The notes beneath the pieces were generated by a model. That model made no database searches. It was not told where the DNA came from and was given only the letters and a program-made list of their open reading frames with translations. From positions 2,232,001 to 2,296,000 of the forward strand of contig WAID01000009.1 in the NCBI GenBank assembly GCA_016584495.1: DNA of 64,000 nucleotides, given 5' to 3'. The stretch is from Celoporthe dispersa. Lineage: Eukaryota > Ascomycota > Sordariomycetes > Diaporthales > Cryphonectriaceae. The translations under genes were made by a program, and so were the position numbers. This document shows, one piece after another, positions 25,856-38,281 of this stretch (position 1 is its first letter; each line of letters begins with the position of its first letter).

Positions 25856-26686
25856 ATGAAGCTGGCTGTTGTCCTCACCCTTCTGGCCATCGGAGCCCAG
25901 GCCGCTCCCTTTCACGTACGTGAACGTGCCCTTGAGCTGCAATACATCACTCCGACGTGCTAATCATAACATCTACTCGCGTATACAGGCTGCTGCATCC
26001 ACCAACCTCATCAGCCGCGACCCCAAAGCGCCGCCGCCGCCGCAGCACCAGCCGCAGCACCCGCCTCAGCAGAACGGACCTCCCCCTCACGTCCGAGACG
26101 TCGAGGCTCGTGGCCCTCAACAGCGCCCACCTCGTCCCGGACGCCCCAACCAGAACAATGGAAACCCGAACAAAGGGAATCAGAATAATGGAGGGCGTCC
26201 TCACCCCAGGGGGGTGGAGGAAGAAGGACTTGAGGCTCGGGACCCTCAGCGCCCGGGCCGACCAGGGCCTCCTCCGAACCAGAACAACGGGAACCAGAAC
26301 AACAGAAACCAGAACAACGGAGGCCGTCCTCACCCGAGAGGTGTCGAGGAAGAGCTGGACGCTCGAGGTCCTCCGCGCCCGCCCCGTCCGGGCCGTCCTA
26401 ACCAGAACAACGGAAACCAGAACAATGGTCGTCCTCACCCAAGGGATGTTGAGGAGGATCTCGAAACCCGTGACCCCCAGCATCCCCTCGCCCAGGCCCG
26501 CCTCACGGCAAACCTAACAACGGACGCCCCCACCCGAGGGATGCTGAAGGCGACGAAGACCTCGAGGCTCGCGACCCTCAGCGTCCTCCTCGCCCGGGCC
26601 CGCCCAATGCAGGAGCCAACCGGAAACACGGCAACCAGAACACCGGGCGTCCCCACCCGAGAGATGCTGAGGATGAGGACGAGTAG
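25856..26686 (+). CDS. Secreted Asn/Gln/Pro-rich tandem-repeat protein (one frame break)
   Basis: Function unknown. Exon 1 (25856-25915) encodes exactly the signal peptide MKLAVVLTLLAIGAQAAPFH; a 73-base intron with branch GCTAATC follows; exon 2 is 25989-26686. Frame is kept until the C run 26484-26487; five C instead of four lets the repeat pattern continue to the stop at 26684-26686, giving 252 residues. After a Pro/Gln-rich segment the protein consists of about five imperfect units of 32-43 residues. Each starts RPHPRxVEE or similar, has an LEARDPQ-type block, a PPRPGRP block, and usually an NQNNGNQNNG spacer; a partial unit ends DAEDEDE. No Cys, no membrane segment, and no dibasic KR sites between units were seen. 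It could be a cell-wall or matrix protein, an effector, or a repeat-type peptide precursor; none of these is shown. Confidence 0.8.
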
Positions 26687-27140
26687 AGATGGGACGGGCT
26701 CCCAGATGAATCATCACCCAGAGACATCCCTGTTGACAGGTTGACTCTGTTTGGTTTTGGTTGGGCAGGGCATTAGTGTGTACTTACCTAAAGATGAAGC
26801 TGGACTCATAGTGATACAATGAATAGAGATATGATGGACTGTTCTGTGCTGTAATCTGTACCTGTCTCCATCATGGACTTGAACAAGCAGAGGTGTTAGG
26901 ACCCTGGAGCCTCATATCTGCCCCGAGGGTCTCCTTTATAGTAATAAATGTGCATGCCATTGACTTTAGCCTCCTTTCCCTGCCATGAACCAATCTAGCA
27001 AACGCCATGTTGATGCATATGTGCACTGTCGAACCCAAGCCTTCCCAGCACTTATGCCTTCCCTCAAAACCTCAAATATGTCTCTGGCCCTGCCCATCTG
27101 CTTCGGTAGCAGAGACCACAGTCGCCTCGCCGTTGGAAAT
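26687..27140. other. Intergenic, convergent 3' regions
   Basis: Between the stops of the repeat protein (+) and ISA1 (-). No gene seen; contains AT-rich patches such as TTTATAGTAATAAATG near 26935-26951 that may serve 3' processing. Confidence 0.6.
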
Positions 27141-28035
27141 CTAGACCATGAAGGACTCGCCACAGCCACACTGCTCCTCTGTTTAGATGTTAGCATACCA
27201 TCCTCTCCCGAGACAAACCCCTCCAACTACCACACACGCATCATCAGCTGGGACGCAGGACCAACTCACTGATATTCGGGTTCCGGAACACAAAGCGCTG
27301 GTTCAGCTTGTCCTCCACCCAGTCCATCTCGCTGCCGATGATACTGAACAGGGCCTTGCTGTCGATCAGCACCTTGACCCCGTCCTGCTCCACAGCCTCG
27401 TCAAAGGCACCCGCCTTGTCTACGTATTCGAGGTGGTACGCCAGCCCGCTGCAGCCCCGGTTGCGGACTCCGACCTTGATAAGTTTCGGGTCCGGCTGAT
27501 CGAGCAGCGCGCGCAGTTGTTCCACAGCCGCAGGGGTAAGCATCATCGCCGCCTTCCGCGGGGCACGTAGTTTTGAGCGCGGCCGGGCCTTGGGCTTCGA
27601 GTCTGACGTCGAGGGCGCTGTGGAGGAGGAGGAGGAGGAGGATGTCGTAGTAGCTTGCGATGACGGTGCTGCCCGTGATGACGAGGTAGGGGTGGTTTGC
27701 GCCGGCTGTGCGAACGCGGGCTGTGACCTCTGCGCCAGCTCTTCACCCACCGATGTCGTCGCCATCGTCGACACTTCTTCTTCTCCGTTCTCGGGTGCCT
27801 TGGGCGGTCGCGTCTCGTGGACTCGGGGCATCGGCGGCTCGATCGGGTGGGTGATGGAGGTGTCTGGCCCGCCGGCGCTGCGGGGTGGCGAGGGCGGCTG
27901 GGGGTTGAGGCGGTAGGACTGGAACTCTGGGTATGCGCGGCGGCTGACGGCAGAGAACTGACGGAGGAGGGACTTGCGGCAGGAGAGGCAGATGGAGGAG
28001 GTCGCCCTCCTTGTCACTATTATGGGCGCGTTCAT
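27141..28035 (-). CDS. ISA1: ISA1, mitochondrial A-type iron-sulfur cluster assembly protein
   Basis: Mitochondrial A-type carrier that, with Isa2 and Iba57, makes 4Fe-4S clusters for aconitase, lipoate synthase and similar enzymes. Exons on the minus strand: 28035-27270 and 27178-27141, giving 267 residues. The small last exon (38 bases) was found from the conserved end: the AAG codon split by the intron gives NPNIKEQCGCGESFMV. The three cluster-binding cysteines are present: RGCSGLAYHLEY and the CGCGESF tail. The N-terminus is an Arg-rich presequence (MNAPIIVTRRATSSICLSCR). A long Ser/Thr/Pro-rich insert (about residues 60-150) separates it from the conserved domain, longer than in yeast Isa1. 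No frame correction needed. Confidence 0.95.
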
Positions 28036-28764
28036 CTCGGCGGCGGCGGCTGCTGCTGGCTTCTGAAGAGGGAATAGGGAAAAAGGTGTCTTGGCTGTCG
28101 GGTCGGGTCGGGTTGGTGTCGATGTGTAAGATAGGCAGTAGAATAATCTCAAGGACCATCAATGAAGTGGTGAAAGCGCTATGAATGCTTCCAAGTATGC
28201 AGAGGGGGAACAGGTCATGTACTGAAGGAGACTGCGTTGTGCTGTGTGTGTGTGTGTGTTTGGATTTGCCTTTGTTGGGTTTGTCAGGGATTGCACGAGA
28301 ATCTGGTCATGTTCTAGAGAAGGAGCTCGGCAATGACATAATGCCTAGCGGCGTTCGCCTAAGCTCGGCCATTAGTGACCAGGGAGCCAATCACAGTGGG
28401 AGAGATTGTCATCTTAGGGGGGTCCCCTGAAGCCTGAAGGGTCTCGTTTTTACAGCATCGGCCGCCTGCCCTAATCAGCTAAACCATATTTACCACTCCA
28501 GCCTACTTTATGTATACTAGGGTACACACTTCACATTGCTGTTTGCCTGATTGGGGAGCATCTGGGCAGGAGGTACTCTTGACAGTGGGTTCTTCGTCAA
28601 GATGTCACCTGTCGCTCTGACTTTACATGATCTGAAGAAATTGCTACAGGCGACTTCACAATGTAAAACAGATGCAACCACCTGGCAGGGATAGATTACC
28701 TGTACAAGATACATCAACCATGCCTACTTCTCACATGTCAGGCCAAACAGCCCTCCTCCTCCTC
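28036..28764. other. Intergenic; promoter of ISA1
   Basis: Between ISA1 (-) and the 3' end of the ARMH3-like gene (-). Contains a GT run (about 28243-28259). No gene seen. Confidence 0.6.
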
Positions 28765-31151
28765 CTACTCTGCCACCAGAGCCCTCACATCTCCTACCGC
28801 AACTCTTGCCACCTTCTTGAGCAGCGTCCTCTCGTCCGCCTCCCTGTACCTCTCCCAACTGTCCAGACCCTCCTTCGCCTGTATGCTGAGCGTCTCATAC
28901 CCTTGCTTGATAACCTCCGCGACCTGCAGGCTCGTCAAGACCCCGGCAGCGCCAGCCTTGCTCCCCTTGCCACCCTTGCTCCCCCCGCCCTCGGCTAGCA
29001 GCGTCTTGTAGTGCGTGCTCACGCTGATCAGCGTCTCGATGCTGTTTGTCGGCCTGTTTGCCAACCGGTACGTATCACGGAACTTGACCAGCGTGTCGCC
29101 CGCCTCGACGACCTTGTAGAAGAGGTCGTCATAGGCCGCAGGCGTGGGCAGGAAGGCCTCGCCTGCCGACAGGCCGAGCGCGAGGAGGTTGACCACGTGG
29201 TCCAGCAGCGTCTCAATGTGCGGTAGGTCCTTCAGGTCTGCCGCGTAGGTGGTGAGGAACCGTATGAGGGAGAGGAGGGAGCGGAACAGCTCAGACCAGT
29301 GGTAGGGGGAGTCGCGTGCGCGACCTGGACATGTAGCTGATGATCCGGAGGAGGATGCCCACGCAGAGCGTGTACATGCCTACGTCCAGGCGCCTCTTGA
29401 GATTATGGTTGAGCCCGTCGATCATGGTGTCGATGACTGCCGTGGCGAGTGTGCGCTCACCCCGGACGAGCGGCAGGTACGGCTGTCTCTGTCGACAGAG
29501 CCGTACAGCCACCTTGTTCTCGTCGCTGCATATGCGCTTGCAGAGGACCGGGTCTTCGATCAGGAGGCGGAAGACCATCAGGCTGAGGACTGCGTAGAGG
29601 CTTGTTCTTTGGGATAGATGTGCGTGTGTGAGTAGGTAGGACGTGGTGGAGACGTAGCTGGCAAAGGATGCTCCTCGCCCTTCTCCGGGGCCAGCGTGAC
29701 AAAGTTGAAACAGAAGAGCTTGTTTGCATGGGTGAAGTCGTAGGTGGCCAGCAGAATCGCGGCGTCGTTCCCCGGTCTGATGACCCAGCTTGGTCAGCTC
29801 TCCTGATCCTGCGGCAGGACGGCGACAGGAAACAACTTACAGCTCCGCGAACATTTTCTTCGCCGTGTCGGCATCATACACCGGCTTCTTTTCCGGTTTC
29901 GGCCCTGGCGCTATGGCTCCCAGCCCAATCATATTCAGAGTGTTGCTGAATGTCCAGCCTTCTGGGAGGTCGTCCTGTATATCCACAAACTGCGCTCTCA
30001 ATCTCTGGCAGGTCTGTCCGACGCTCTTGATGATCTTCTGGATCGTTTCCTCGTTCACGAAGTCATTCAGCCGCAGCTGGTATGGATTCTGAAACTCGAA
30101 TTTGTTGTAGTTTGCAAGAAGGCCGACGAGGGTAAAAGGTTCGAAGATCTCGGACGTCAACTCGGCGTCTTGTATCAGCTGCCACGCATATGGGTTAGAC
30201 GGTGTTTGATACCCTGAGAAGCGGGCCGAGGCATGATGAAGACTCACCTTCATGACTGAGGGAAACATGTCCTTCTGTATCAGGTATGTCAAGAGACTGG
30301 TCTGGTATGCTCCAGATGTCATGGCCAAGGCAACCTGGACAGCCTTTTGTCGTATCTCCACTGGATATGAACCCCGTCAGTCGGACTTTCCGCCAGGGCT
30401 GGGCCGCCATCCGCACTCACCACTCTTGCCATTGCGTATTATGTTGTCCAACGATCCAACAAAGTCTGTGAAAATCGCATCGATGCTGTCGAGGCCCGCT
30501 AGGATCGTGATGATATCGGAGCTCGGGTTGGTGTACCTCTTTGCCAGGACGGACGAGAGGAAAGTGCAGAGGGTCTAGTTTTTGTTCGCGACGAGGCAGG
30601 TTTAGCGAACAGCTACCATCACCACCCGGACGGAGGAATATGAGGTAAGCTGGGACCACACATACATCAAGCGCATTCGTCTGAGCAGCACCCTGCGCGC
30701 TCTTTAGGGTTTTCACCGCGCGCGAGAAGAGCTCCCTCGTCTGCTCCTCGAGATGCAGCAGGTCGGCGGGCGTGAGCCCGTCCAGAATGCGCCGGAGCGA
30801 GGCGCGGTCCGGCTTGAGCAGAAACAACTCCCGCCAGAAGCCTTCTGACAGGTCATGCTCGGCATCTTGATCGTCCTTGCCCAAGTATCAGCGCTGGAGA
30901 CGGATTATCGGTTCGGGGAGTGGGTGGGTTAGATGGGTGTCCTCAAACCTGTTGATCACATGTGATAAGTAATGAGCCTGTGAGGTCGTCTTCTTTTGGA
31001 AGGGGGCGCGGAAGATAGATGAGCCCGGGGCGAGGGAAGTGCAGACCTTGAATAGCTCTTCATACAGCTGGACGACCTTCTGCTGAAAGGCCTCGGGTCG
31101 AGGCTGCTGGGTGAGGGGGACTTCTCCATCCACTCGGCCTAGCGACAACAT
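28765..31151 (-). CDS. ARMH3/DUF1741-family armadillo-like protein (two frame breaks)
   Basis: Homologue of animal ARMH3 (C10orf76) and the fission yeast UPF0588 protein. ARMH3 binds GBF1 and PI4-kinase beta at the Golgi; that role is transferred only by family. Exons on the minus strand: 31151-31047, 30875-30666, 30574-30421, 30360-30248, 30178-29841, 29776-28765; all junctions keep frame, giving 643 residues. Typical blocks are VVQLYEELFK, FWRELFLLKPDRASLRRIL, FTLVGLLANYNKFEFQNPYQ, FTHANKLFCFNFVTLAPEK, MVFRLLIEDP and YHWSELFRSLLSLIRFLTTY. A missing base near 29673-29700 separates FVTLAPEKG from SFASYVSTTSYL. An extra G in 29305-29309 separates RSRTRLP from YHWSELF. The two breaks compensate in length. 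Exon 1 is the least certain part. Confidence 0.87.
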
Positions 31152-32296
31152 GGACGGAGAGATGCAGTGAATTGTGGCGTCTCTCTCTGCCTGGTGCTGT
31201 CAGTTTGGGGTCTCCGATCTGATGACGCCTTGGGAGGAGGGGGCAACACAAGTCCGCGGAGAGAGAGAGAGAGTCAATAGAAGACCAAGATGCTATGCTG
31301 TGCTGTGGTATGGATGACAGAGGCTATCTAAAGACCCCTTTGCCAAGGTGGGTAATATTTGGTGATCCGCCCGCCAAACCTCAAAGTCCTCAACACGTCA
31401 ACGTCAGGGCCTTAGGCGGTGGTACTCCGCAGCACTGTGCAGCAGTGCTACCCTCTGCGGCGCAAGAGGTTGCCGAGACCCAACACCCCCTGGAATTCCC
31501 CAGGGGCCACCAGCCAGTAAATTGGAGAGCTATCCCCTAACTGCTTTGGGCTGACACGGGTCCCTGCACCGTCATGTGTCAATCCGTAGGGCTGAACCAG
31601 AAACAGTCCTGCGAGGCTCTGGCTACTTACCACGGCTCAGAATGAGGATCCGTTTATGACCCTCAGAATAACCATCCTTCTAGAATATTCATCTCACATG
31701 GGGGTCTCATCCCTCCTCACCTTATTATCTTGCACAAGAGTTAATACAGCCATGTTATTGCCTAAAACAAATAGCCGCTTGGACCTCAATTTCTTCGCTA
31801 TCCTGTCTGCCTCTTGTCAATCTATGCTGAATGATGCTTACATGACCACACACAAACACATACTCCCTGCACCCCATCTACCATGTGTTAAGCAAAGCAA
31901 ACAATGATCAAAAAGAAGAGTTGAACACGAAAGGAAAGGACACGAAGATGAGGTCTCCCGTTCCTCGGTCCCTCTTGTCACCCCACCCCTCCCACACTAG
32001 CAGTGAAATAACATAATGTCGAAATCAATATGCTCTTCCCATCATAAGCCTGTCTATCACATGTCATAGCCATGCTCGACTAGCATGGACAAAAACAAAT
32101 TTCTAAAAAAGGAGGCCAAAAAAAGAGAGAAATGAAGAAGAAAAGAAGAACGATTGCAACGGCACCCACTGGTGCTTGGACCCCCTGGAGATAAAGCAAA
32201 ACGAGCGACGAAGAGGTGAAGACTGCAAACGGCAACGGTGGATAGGAATTGTCCTTCCTCTCTTCGCTTTGAAAGTTCATGACACCATCCTGAGGA
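31152..32296. other. Intergenic, 1.1 kb
   Basis: Promoter side of the ARMH3-like gene and 3' side of the LisH gene. No gene seen. A short GA run lies at 31259-31272, and AT-rich 3' sequence at 32090-32150. Confidence 0.6.
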
Positions 32297-34207
32297 TCAT
32301 ATGCCCCAGCTGCCTCGCCTCTCTGCCACACCCCATGCAAGAGGGGTGATGCTGTCGAGATCAGGATGCTGTCGAGCCCACTCAAAGATGTACTGCTTCA
32401 GGGCCCTCCACCGTGGACAGCGTTTGTCCTCGCTCATGTCCAGGTCCATGCTGATCTTGATGTGACCCTTGGCCCGGCTGCCTATGCCGTCCATAACGAT
32501 GTCGTCCTCGGTCTGCAGCTCCTTGGTGGGTATCCGGCTGATTTTCGACAGCTCCTCGTCAAAGGCCCGCGCCGTGGCAGGATACCCCAGGCTGAGGTAG
32601 TTGTAGACCTGCGTCACAAACTGGTCATTGAACTCGGCTGCGATGCGCTCCTTGAAGTCCGCGGCGGCCTTCTCCTGCTGTAGTCGCTGCTCCAAACCCA
32701 TCAGCATGTGGAGGCCCTTGGGCTGGCCGCCGCGAGAGCGATGCTCGGAGACGGAAAAGAGCCCCGACGACTGGCCGGACGCCATGGGTGTGGGCTCAGC
32801 AGAGACTGGAAGGGGGCCAGCGTTCCATCGGTCGTGGCATATGGATCGCTGTGTTCAAAGGGCGTGGCGGGTACTAATGGTGTCATGATCATGGGTGCCG
32901 GGCGGGCAGAAGGGACCAGTGCCTCATCGCCCTTGTTCGTGAAGCAGTAGCCCCTCCAGAGCCCGTTTTGTCCAGTAGTATCCCGGTTCTGCTCGACGTT
33001 GGCGCCGGCAGCGACGTCCCACTTCTGGTCCGACTCGAGCTTGGTCTGCTTCGGCGACGGACACATACGAAACGTGAGGTCTTTGCCGGCCATTGGCGGG
33101 CTTTTCAGGGTCCTCAGTCGGAACAGCGCTTTCTCGGCGGCCTTGTCCTGCGCGCCAGCCTGGTTCTGGTAGCCATAAAAACGACCAAAAGCCCCACGTG
33201 GGCGCGCAAAGCCTGTCTCCTGCGGTGCTTGGGACGGCAAAGCAGCGGCGGCGGCGGCGGCAGCAGCAGAAGGGCGGGATGGCGCATCAGGCATGTCCAC
33301 GTCGGCGCTCTCACCGAACGTGCCCGGGCGCGTGCCGATTGGCTGGTCAGAGGCCTTCGCATCGTATGATGCTGCAGCGCCAAAGTAAGACGACTCGTCC
33401 GACTTGCCCACCGCCTTCGAATCCTCGCCAATGGGACTCAGAGGCCCTATGGACCCCCCTGATGGTATGACGAGCCTTGTTGGTGAAGGCAAAGGTGTTG
33501 TCCGGTGGGCCCTCGCTCCTGATCGATCCAGAGTCCCAAGACTCGACCTCACCCCTGTCTGCAGCGAGCTGGTCGGCGTGCTTCTGCATCTCCTTGACCA
33601 TCCAGTTGACATTGTCCTCTGACGAGTCCCTCCGCTCGTCCTTGTTGCCGGCGCGTGTCTTGCCCCTTCCCCTCGGGCTGTCATCATCGTCGGACCCCTC
33701 CCGCAGGAAGAAATGTTCTGCACCGCCCAGTCTCATCGTGCTGTTAGGGAACGCCGACATGGCCAACTCCTCCATGCGCTTCTGCGCCTCCAGCTTGTTG
33801 AGATCGAAGACATGCTCGGCGGTCTCGTCGTCACACGATTCTCGCCTGGCGTGGCCAGGCCACTTCTTGTGCGGCCTCTTCTTAGACGACAGCGAGTAGA
33901 TGTGCTTCGAGTAGGGTGTGATGTCGGTCTTATCAGCCGGTTTCGTGGCGGGCACAGTGTCTCCAGCCCTCCGCGATCTTCTTGTGGACTCGAGGAGTTG
34001 AGGTGCGAACCGGCGCTTCTCCCGCACGACGGTCTGGGTCTCATGGTTGGCGACCTTGGGAGGCGATGGGGGCGGAGGGGAAGACTCTTCCGTCGGGGAG
34101 GGTTCAGGAGTCGGCTCGGCGGCCGGGCCTCCTCTGCGGTGCTCTTTAAAAGTAGTCTCGATAGGCACGGGAGCGAAGCGCCTCCGCGCCTGTGTTGGTT
34201 GTGTCAT
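32297..34207 (-). CDS. Hypothetical protein with C-terminal LisH motif (two frame breaks)
   Basis: Fungal protein of unknown function; LisH motifs mediate dimerisation. A single exon from ATG 34207 to the stop at 32297-32299, 636 residues. The N-terminus has two similar short blocks, RRRFAPVPIETTFKEHRR and KRRFAPQLLESTRRSRR. A long disordered region with poly-Ala follows (SRPSAAAAAAAAALPSQ). Then comes a structured C-terminus with QRLQQEKAAADFKERI, the LisH-like QFVTQVYNYLSLGYPATARAF, and a helix around RWRALKQYIFEWARQHP. Break 1: one C too many at 33454-33459, joining ARHTIRG to SIGPLSPIGEDS. Break 2: one G too few at 32792-32794, joining PFQSLLSP to TPMASGQSSG. The 3' part could instead be a separate gene starting at MASGQ, but the compensating lengths favour one gene. 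Confidence 0.75.
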
Positions 34208-34639
34208 ACTATATACAGCGGGAAGGGGGGGTTGGGAGAGAGTCGAGGGTTGAAGTGGTCGGCGAGTTCGGGACGAGTTCGGGAGGGTTGAAAAGGCGTA
34301 GGCGTGTGGGAGTAGAGGATGATTGAGCAATCGAGGCGAGGGATGTTTGGGGCGGGTCGAGGGAAGCTGGCTGTGCACCGTGAGACGGTATGACACAGGG
34401 AAGAGTAGTCCTCGGACGACGATCCGATTGATGTGACCCCCTCTCGTCAAGTGAGGCGATCAACAACACCTTTTCCTAATAGAGTGCGAGAGCAATGCAA
34501 GACGTGACCGATGTTGGACGATCGTCGTCTGTGACAGTGTGTATTTGTGCGTGTGTGCGTGTATGCAATGCGCGGGAGAAGCTGGTCTTGTGACCGCGGT
34601 CTGGGATGGCGTGCGTGCTTCCTTGGCTCTTGTCCTGTC

Positions 34640-34675
34640 CACACACACACGCACACGCAAACACACACACACAAA
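34640..34675. repeat. AC dinucleotide microsatellite
   Basis: ACACACAC units interrupted by GC steps, about 440 bases upstream of the LisH gene start. Confidence 0.85.
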
Positions 34676-37600
34676 GAGCAAGAGGGCCTCTCAGGGGAAG
34701 TCTAAGGGGAAGAGACGAGGTCAGGGCCGAGGCCGAACAAATGATCGTGAGTATGGGGTATGGAGAGTTGTTGTGGGGTCGGGAGAAGCAAAAGGGCGGT
34801 CACAGAAGGGCATTATTGAAGCTGGAAAAAGGTGACCACGATGCGGCTCGACAGTGCCGGTCCAGTCAATTCTGGCGCCCGCCTTTTAGCCCCCCTCTTG
34901 AATTGAAGAGGGGGGGGGTGTGGTTCAAGTCAACAGGGCGAGACGGTCTTAGCGGGGTTGGTTATGTTCTGTAGTGGCGGTAGTACATAGTGCGATCTGG
35001 CTGGTCGAGACTGTGTGATGCCACACGCTCATGCTACATATTATAGTGTTGGGCTGCCATTGATTCGAACCCTCTGACAACAGCAAAAAAAGGGAGAAGA
35101 AAAAAATTTGGCCCAACGACATACTATGTAATATCCGTCTCGACCTTCCTAAAACACTAAAGCGACCTCTCCCCTGAGAGAAAATCATTATCCTGGCGCA
35201 GTGATAAAATGCGACAGGACAAATTCGATGGGGCAGCAAGACGGACTATGCCCGCTAATTTATCTTTTAGCGTCGTCTCGATTCATCCCAACGATTTTCT
35301 TTTCATGTGATTTTCAAACATGTTGCTAGCCAACCAAACATACAGACAGTCGAATATCCTCAGAAGACTCAGTCGTACTTGCTAGAGAGGACTGAGTACA
35401 TAGGTCAACTCTTCGCTCGCTTGAGTTGGCACAAGCCCATCACGGAATTTGCGTGTCAGGCGTGAATAAAAAAAAATTCATTTCGACACCGTCACATATA
35501 ATCTTTTCAGCTCGACCTCGACCTGGTCCGGCCTACTTACTTACTCATGTAGGCATTCTCAATAGTTTTGAAATATGCAGGTGCACGTGCTGATCCGGTC
35601 CCATGAAGCGCGCGAGCCGCTGCAGCATAAAGAGTTCACGGTGGTAGTAAAACCAAGTACTGTCACAGAGAGAGAGGGAGGGAGAGAGTGTGTGAAGATA
35701 ATGACAGCACAGACAGTCCTCAGCTGCAAACGCAACACATACACTTGTCGAACAGCAGCAGCAGCAGCAGCTTATGCCAGCGAACCTGTGTAAAGGGGCT
35801 CAAATCTAGAGCGACACACCTCAGCGCAGCCTATCCAAGGCGGACCCGCTTCATCGTCGGCACTGCTAAAATAAGTACCGCAATACGAACACCTGGCCGC
35901 GCTACAAATGGAGTCGGAAAATTTCCTAACATGGTAGTGCCGAGTTTATGAGGAGAAAGATTAATATGGTGACTGATACGAGCAGAGCGCCAAATTACAG
36001 TCCCGCGATCGCAATACCCAAGAGAGAGAGAGACAAGAAGAAGAAAAAAAGAGTGCAAAAAGACAACTCAATAAAAAAAATCATCTCAAAGTGTGTTCCT
36101 GTGGCGGGTCGTTCCGAGGAACCTTTTCGTTGGCTCCCACTCGCGCCACACACACACACACACACTGTACTCACACTCCATCCTCCTGACTGCTTACTTC
36201 TTGCCGATCCATTATGCCCCCCGCCTGCCTAGACCATGGCCCTCTTCCGAGATCAGATGTCTTCATCGAAAGTCTGGAACGCTGACAGGGACCCACGCGG
36301 GGAGGTATCTTTGTATCTGCCAAACTGCACAGGTGCGTGCTGAGGGCCTGGTCTGACCCCTCCCCACCTTGGGCTCGACGGGCAGAGTGGTCTCGAGGTC
36401 GCCTCTCTTCCTGCGAAGGAAGACGAGATTTTCGCGACCGCGACATGCCACACCACACCACGCCACTCACTCGCATGCGCCTGCAGCATTCAGTAGCCAA
36501 AGAAGTGCCCTTACTGTTCTGGGCAGCGCCAGAGTCAGATGGACGCCGGCTTCTGATCGTGGTGCGTCCGGGACCACCCCTTCTGCATCAGACCACAAGC
36601 TATGCTGTATAGTGTACAGTAGTATGCAGGCGGCAACGGCGGGGCTCACAGGGCGGGAGGCAGTTAGTTACCATGGTACGGTGTGAACTTTGCTCATGTT
36701 TGATGAGATGTCTAGACAGGCTCAACAGATCTTGACACAACATGTGTTATGTTGCAATGAGAAGAAGTGTGTGCATGTTGCGGTGTGCGGGCGAATGGAA
36801 AGGGAGCTGGAGGGCGAGCTGTTGACCGGCGGGTGTCCCAACATTCAATCCATTCCTCTCTTTCAGGCGTGCTACGAATCTGGCAATTCCTGTAGACGGT
36901 GCATCGCCCTGCTTCTACTAGAAGAGCCCATTGTGACTCCTGATACCGCCGCCTCGGATGAGAAAGATGAGAACAGAGTGGAATTAGGGCTACCTGAGAG
37001 AGACTGCGAAGGCTGGGACGACAAACCTAGCCTGGAGGTCGCCGCCAAAGCCCAATCGATCTTGACTCTTGGGTGGATCGTGTAGCTGAGAGGACGCCCG
37101 GCGTCTACTATACGTACGACAAGAAATGAGGCGCCTGCATACAGCGCTTCCTGGCTGCAGTGCATGGGGCCACGGCCGTGCGGTGATCTGGAGTTGGACC
37201 CGAGACCTGCCACGGCACCTGGCTCCGAGGAAATGTCTCGTCTTGTCGTCTTGTGTGGCACAACAACCTTTTTTTTTTTTTTTTGAGACGCGCCGAAAAG
37301 GCTGTGATTCCCCAACGGAATCCTCGCCACACTTCATTGGAAAAACCAGCCTCAACGTCTGAGAACCCCTGGCCGCCATCGGGCGCTGTCCTCGGGTGTC
37401 TCGTTTATTTGCCGCGTCATAAATGAAATGACCCTTGACTGTTGTCACTTGCACAGCCGCACCCAACGCGCCGCCATACTCAGCTGCTGCTGGCAAAGTG
37501 ATGATCCGGCCAAGCTCAATAGATCTCAGACACTGCCGCCTGGGAAGGAAATGAACAACGGACTGGCCCTTCATCTCGTCGAAACTAACGACGTGTAACC

Positions 37601-38226
37601 GAGAGAGAGGGGGGAGGGAGAGAGAGAGAGGCTAGCTTTTCGTCCCTAAAAGAACCTTCATTTTTCTCTGACACCTTATTCGCGATGCTACCTAAAGATG
37701 CCGGATCTTGCCGCGCACAAATGCGGTCAAACCATCACCACGTCTGGCCAGGGCGATATGCAGAAAGCCGACACACACAGACCTTGTACTCTCCCAGGAT
37801 TGGCCATGAACCCACAGGAAGGGGGAAAAATGATCCCAGGTGCCACGTTAACACGAGCGGGTCAGCTTGGGAGGGACCACACTTACACAGCTGGGCCACG
37901 AATGGGCCACGAATCAGGCGGGGTGGTTTAGGCTCAAGAGTTTCGTCCAAGGTGGAGAGAGAGCCCTCGCGTCCAAGGCTTATAGGAAAACTTTCCTGAC
38001 GATGAGCAAGGTCATTGCAGAAGAAGAAAAAAAAGGGGGGATGTCCACCTGCACAAAAAAAAGAAGAAGAGAAACAAAAAAAAGAAAACAGCGAGTGCGT
38101 AATCAAGGGCTGAGAGATAACGAGGAATACAGCGTACCGTAGAAAGAAGACATGACGAACCTCAATTGGGATGCCCGAGATCTTGGCACCTCTCACAAAG
38201 CTTGCTGGCATCGCAGGAGATATCTA

Positions 38227-38281
38227 CGGTACCAAGTACCATACATAGTTCATAGTACTATGGTACCATAGTATACATAGT
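38227..38281. repeat. GTAC-rich palindromic repeat
   Basis: Contains an 18-base perfect palindrome at 38256-38273 (TACTATGG and its complement) next to CATAGTACTATG at 38251-38262 and further TACCAT/CATAG units. It would form a hairpin or cruciform. Similar CATAG/TAC units recur at 38655-38675 and 38815-38850. Confidence 0.7.

Noticed and set aside
25989..26686. Ribosomally made cyclic-peptide precursor of the dikaritin type
   Set aside because: The signal peptide plus repeats fit, but no KR or RR cleavage sites separate the units, there is no short Tyr-containing core, and no oxidase of the DUF3328 type lies nearby. Kept only as a remote possibility.
35041..35095. GGTTCGAATC sequence on the minus strand, like a tRNA T-arm
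   Set aside because: The flanking bases do not form the five-pair T stem or an acceptor stem, and no matching A box was seen. No tRNA gene could be supported anywhere in the window.
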